Positions 62,170 to 64,000 of a stretch of DNA of 64,000 nucleotides are shown here, piece by piece. Under the pieces are notes generated by a model, which made no database searches, had not been told where the DNA came from, and saw only the letters and a list, made by a program, of their open reading frames with translations. This stretch comes from Streptomyces sp. BHT-5-2. GTDB taxonomy: Bacteria > Actinomycetota > Actinomycetes > Streptomycetales > Streptomycetaceae. The translations under genes and the position numbers were made by a program. Positions within the stretch are counted from its first letter, which is position 1. Each line of letters begins with the position of its first letter. Where the stretch lies: NCBI RefSeq assembly GCF_019774615.1, contig NZ_CP081496.1, positions 4,340,001 through 4,404,000 on the forward strand, given 5' to 3'.

Positions 62170-63675
62170 ATGGTTCGTGCTGGTTCGCCCCCTGGAGGAT
62201 CGGGGCCCACCCCCGCCCCCATATGGCTGCTGCCGTCCGTACTGCTGGCCGTCTGCACGGCCGTGGCCGTGTTGTTGACGCCGTCAATGGCGCGTGCCCA
62301 GGTCGTTTCGATCGGCGTGATCGCGACGGTGGCGGTAGCCGTCGCCGGCGGTGAGACGGCACGTCGCGGACGCGTGCTCGACCAACTGCGCAGGCGGTCC
62401 GCCGAGCAGGAGGCCGTTCTGCGCGGTCACCTGGCCGAGCAGGAGGCCGAGACCGTGCGGATGGCCAAGGAGACCCTGCCCAAGGCGATGGCCCAGCTCC
62501 AGCAGGGCGCCCGGGCGGAGGAGGTACTCCGCAACGTCGTCCATGTCTCCCGTGTCAGCCCGGAGTTCGAAGCCGCGTACCGGGGAGTGCTGCGCTACGT
62601 CCTGGAGGCCGTCGAGGCCGAGGAGGACCTGCGCGACTCGGCCCAGCGCGCGTTCGTCAACATCGCCCGACGCGTCCAGGCCATCACCCACCAACAGGCG
62701 CAGGAACTGCGGGAGATGGAGGACAAGCACGGCAACGACCCGGAAGTCTTCGGTGACTTGCTCCAACTCGACCACCGCACCGCGCTGGTCGGCCGGCTCG
62801 CGGACAGCATCGCCGTACTCGGTGGTGCCCGGCCCGGCCGTCAGTGGCAGCAGACCATCCCGCTGTTCAACGTGCTCCGCGGTGCGATGTCCCGGATCAT
62901 CGACTACCAACGCGTCGATCTGCACTCCGTGGCCGAGGTCGGCATCCTCGGACGCGGCGTCGAGCCGCTGATCCACGCCCTGTCCGAACTGCTGGACAAC
63001 GCCACCCGCTACTCACCGCCCCAGACACGCGTCCACCTGACCGCGACCGAGATCCAGACCGGTGTGGCCATCGAGATGGAGGACGCCGGGATCGGCCTGA
63101 CCGACGAAGCCCGTGTGCGTGCCGAGCGGGCCCTGGCACAGGACTCCCCCACCGAGCTGGACCTCGACGACCTGGGCGAGTCGCCACGGCTCGGCCTGGC
63201 CGTGGTCGGCCGACTGGCCCGCGCCTACGACTTCAAGGTCTCCTTCCGCAGCTCCGCCTACGGCGGGGTCCGAGTGGTCCTGATCGTCCCGCCGGACATG
63301 ATCACCGCGACTCCGGTGCCGGGTGGCGCCCTGGCCAAGGCCGCTGTCCTGCCGCCGCCCCGTCGCCGGGGCGGTCCGATGCGCCGGACGGAAGAGGCTG
63401 TTGAGGAGCCCCTGCCCAGCACCGCACCGCGCGCCGCCAACGGGCTCCCGCAGCGCAGGCGCCGTACCCGCGCCGTGATTCCGCCCCTGCGGCACAAGCC
63501 CGCAGCCACCGCCTCCACCACCACTGGATCCGACGCCTCGGTGTCCGCTGCGCCGGCCCCCCAGGCCGGGATGTGGCTGGCCGCCTTCCAGGAGGGCATC
63601 TCGGGCGAGCCCCGGGCCGAGTCCCCGGCGGACCGCCCCCACGGACCGAGCGACAAAGAGTCCGAGCGTAACTGA
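62170..63675 (+). CDS. cvnA: Conservon sensor-like ATPase CvnA
   Basis: 501 residues. Two transmembrane helices (WLLPSVLLAVCTAVAVLL; VVSIGVIATVAVAVAG), a coiled-coil helical region (LRRRSAEQEAVLRGHLAEQE), a dimerisation helix containing LLQLDHRTALVGRLADS and an HATPase_c domain: N-box ALSELLDNATRYSPP, DAGIGLT. The C-terminus is disordered and Pro/Arg-rich. In conservons, CvnA acts with roadblock CvnB, CvnC and a small GTPase CvnD as a G-protein-like signalling complex on the membrane. Start: TGAGG at 62158-62162 is seven bases from ATG 62170, better than the ATG at 62164. Confidence 0.92.
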   Translation: MVRAGSPPGGSGPTPAPIWLLPSVLLAVCTAVAVLLTPSMARAQVVSIGVIATVAVAVAGGETARRGRVLDQLRRRSAEQEAVLRGHLAEQEAETVRMAKETLPKAMAQLQQGARAEEVLRNVVHVSRVSPEFEAAYRGVLRYVLEAVEAEEDLRDSAQRAFVNIARRVQAITHQQAQELREMEDKHGNDPEVFGDLLQLDHRTALVGRLADSIAVLGGARPGRQWQQTIPLFNVLRGAMSRIIDYQRVDLHSVAEVGILGRGVEPLIHALSELLDNATRYSPPQTRVHLTATEIQTGVAIEMEDAGIGLTDEARVRAERALAQDSPTELDLDDLGESPRLGLAVVGRLARAYDFKVSFRSSAYGGVRVVLIVPPDMITATPVPGGALAKAAVLPPPRRRGGPMRRTEEAVEEPLPSTAPRAANGLPQRRRRTRAVIPPLRHKPAATASTTTGSDASVSAAPAPQAGMWLAAFQEGISGEPRAESPADRPHGPSDKESERN

Positions 63676-63701
63676 GTCATTAGGTAAGGATGAGTAAGTA
63701 A

Positions 63702-64000
63702 GTGGTGACACAGCAGCGACTCAATATGAACTGGATGCTCGAGGGCCTGGCGTCCAGTGTTCCGCACACCCGTGATGTCGTGGTGCTGTCCTCGGACGGT
63801 TTGTGTATGGCGCAGTACGGTACGGACGAGGAGACCGCGGATCGCCTCGCCGCGGCCTGTGCCGGTCTGCAGAGCCTGTCGGCGGCCATCGCCACCGAAT
63901 TCCCGCACGGGGACGGACGGATGAAGCTGGTCGTCATCGAGGTGAACGGCGGCTTCTTCTACCTGATGGCAGCCGGCGCCGGGGCGTATCTGGCCGTGCT
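63702..64000 (+). CDS. cvnB: Roadblock/LC7 protein CvnB, truncated by the window end
   Basis: Nearly 100 codons seen. GTG start at 63702 or 63705 (tandem GTGs) after TAAGGA; 26 bases after the CvnA stop. The sequence LNMNWMLEGLASSVPHTRDV then VVLSSDGLCMAQYGTDEETA is the Roadblock/LC7 opening (regulators of small GTPases), continuing MKLVVIEVNGGFFYLMAAG. cvnC and the GTPase cvnD should follow outside the window. Confidence 0.93.
   Translation, partial: MVTQQRLNMNWMLEGLASSVPHTRDVVVLSSDGLCMAQYGTDEETADRLAAACAGLQSLSAAIATEFPHGDGRMKLVVIEVNGGFFYLMAAGAGAYLAV

Overview
The window is very GC-rich actinobacterial DNA and looks like Streptomyces. The evidence is the codon use, frequent GTG starts with tight stop/start overlaps, a conservon (cvnA-cvnB) at the right edge, DUF3040/DUF402/SHOCT/Rv1733c-type small proteins, and two secondary-metabolite loci separated by ordinary and decaying genes. 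It reads like accessory (arm-type) chromosome.

Region 1 (1-22.3 kb, all minus strand; transcription runs towards base 1): a peptide biosynthetic operon with the order P450 -> stand-alone penicillin-binding-protein-type thioesterase (SurE-like) -> a 6206-residue five-module NRPS -> the start of a second NRPS that leaves the window. Domain order of the large NRPS is A-PCP / C-A-PCP-E / C-A-PCP-E / C-A-PCP-E / C-A-PCP. There is no starter C domain and no C-terminal thioesterase, so I infer a head-to-tail cyclic peptide beginning L-X1, D-X2, D-Val(-like), D-X4, L-X5. The pockets of modules 1 and 5 are nearly the same, as are those of modules 2 and 4.

Region 2 (22.3-44.2 kb): a 1.7 kb gap, then mostly ordinary genes: MerR regulator and serine hydrolase, CHM isomerase, acylphosphatase, SixA phosphatase, an FtsH-type protease with a SHOCT protein, TetR/hydrolase and LysR/DoxX divergent pairs, an ECF sigma factor, and small membrane proteins. 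Scattered among them are broken genes: an XRE regulator tail, an EamA transporter, and a narG-narJ scar from which narH and most of both partners are gone.

Region 3 (44.5-55.2 kb): two paralogous TPR/HTH regulators facing away from each other, then a tightly overlapping seven-gene operon: acyltransferase, acyl-CoA-oxidase-like flavoprotein, KAS III, SDR ketoreductase, second KAS III, ACP, KAS II. It resembles a dedicated acyl-chain assembly line, but no dehydratase, enoyl reductase, chain-length factor, phosphopantetheinyl transferase or thioesterase is present. This is the best candidate here for an undescribed pathway.

Region 4 (55.3-64 kb): a second deletion scar (thiamine-pyrophosphate decarboxylase remnant abutting a 5'-truncated MarR gene), a TetR/FAD-monooxygenase divergent pair, a PEP-mutase-family enzyme, a DUF4334 protein and a zinc alcohol dehydrogenase that look catabolic or detoxifying, and then the cvnA and partial cvnB genes of a conservon.

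Coordinates and domain calls come from reading translations and motifs by eye; no database search was possible.
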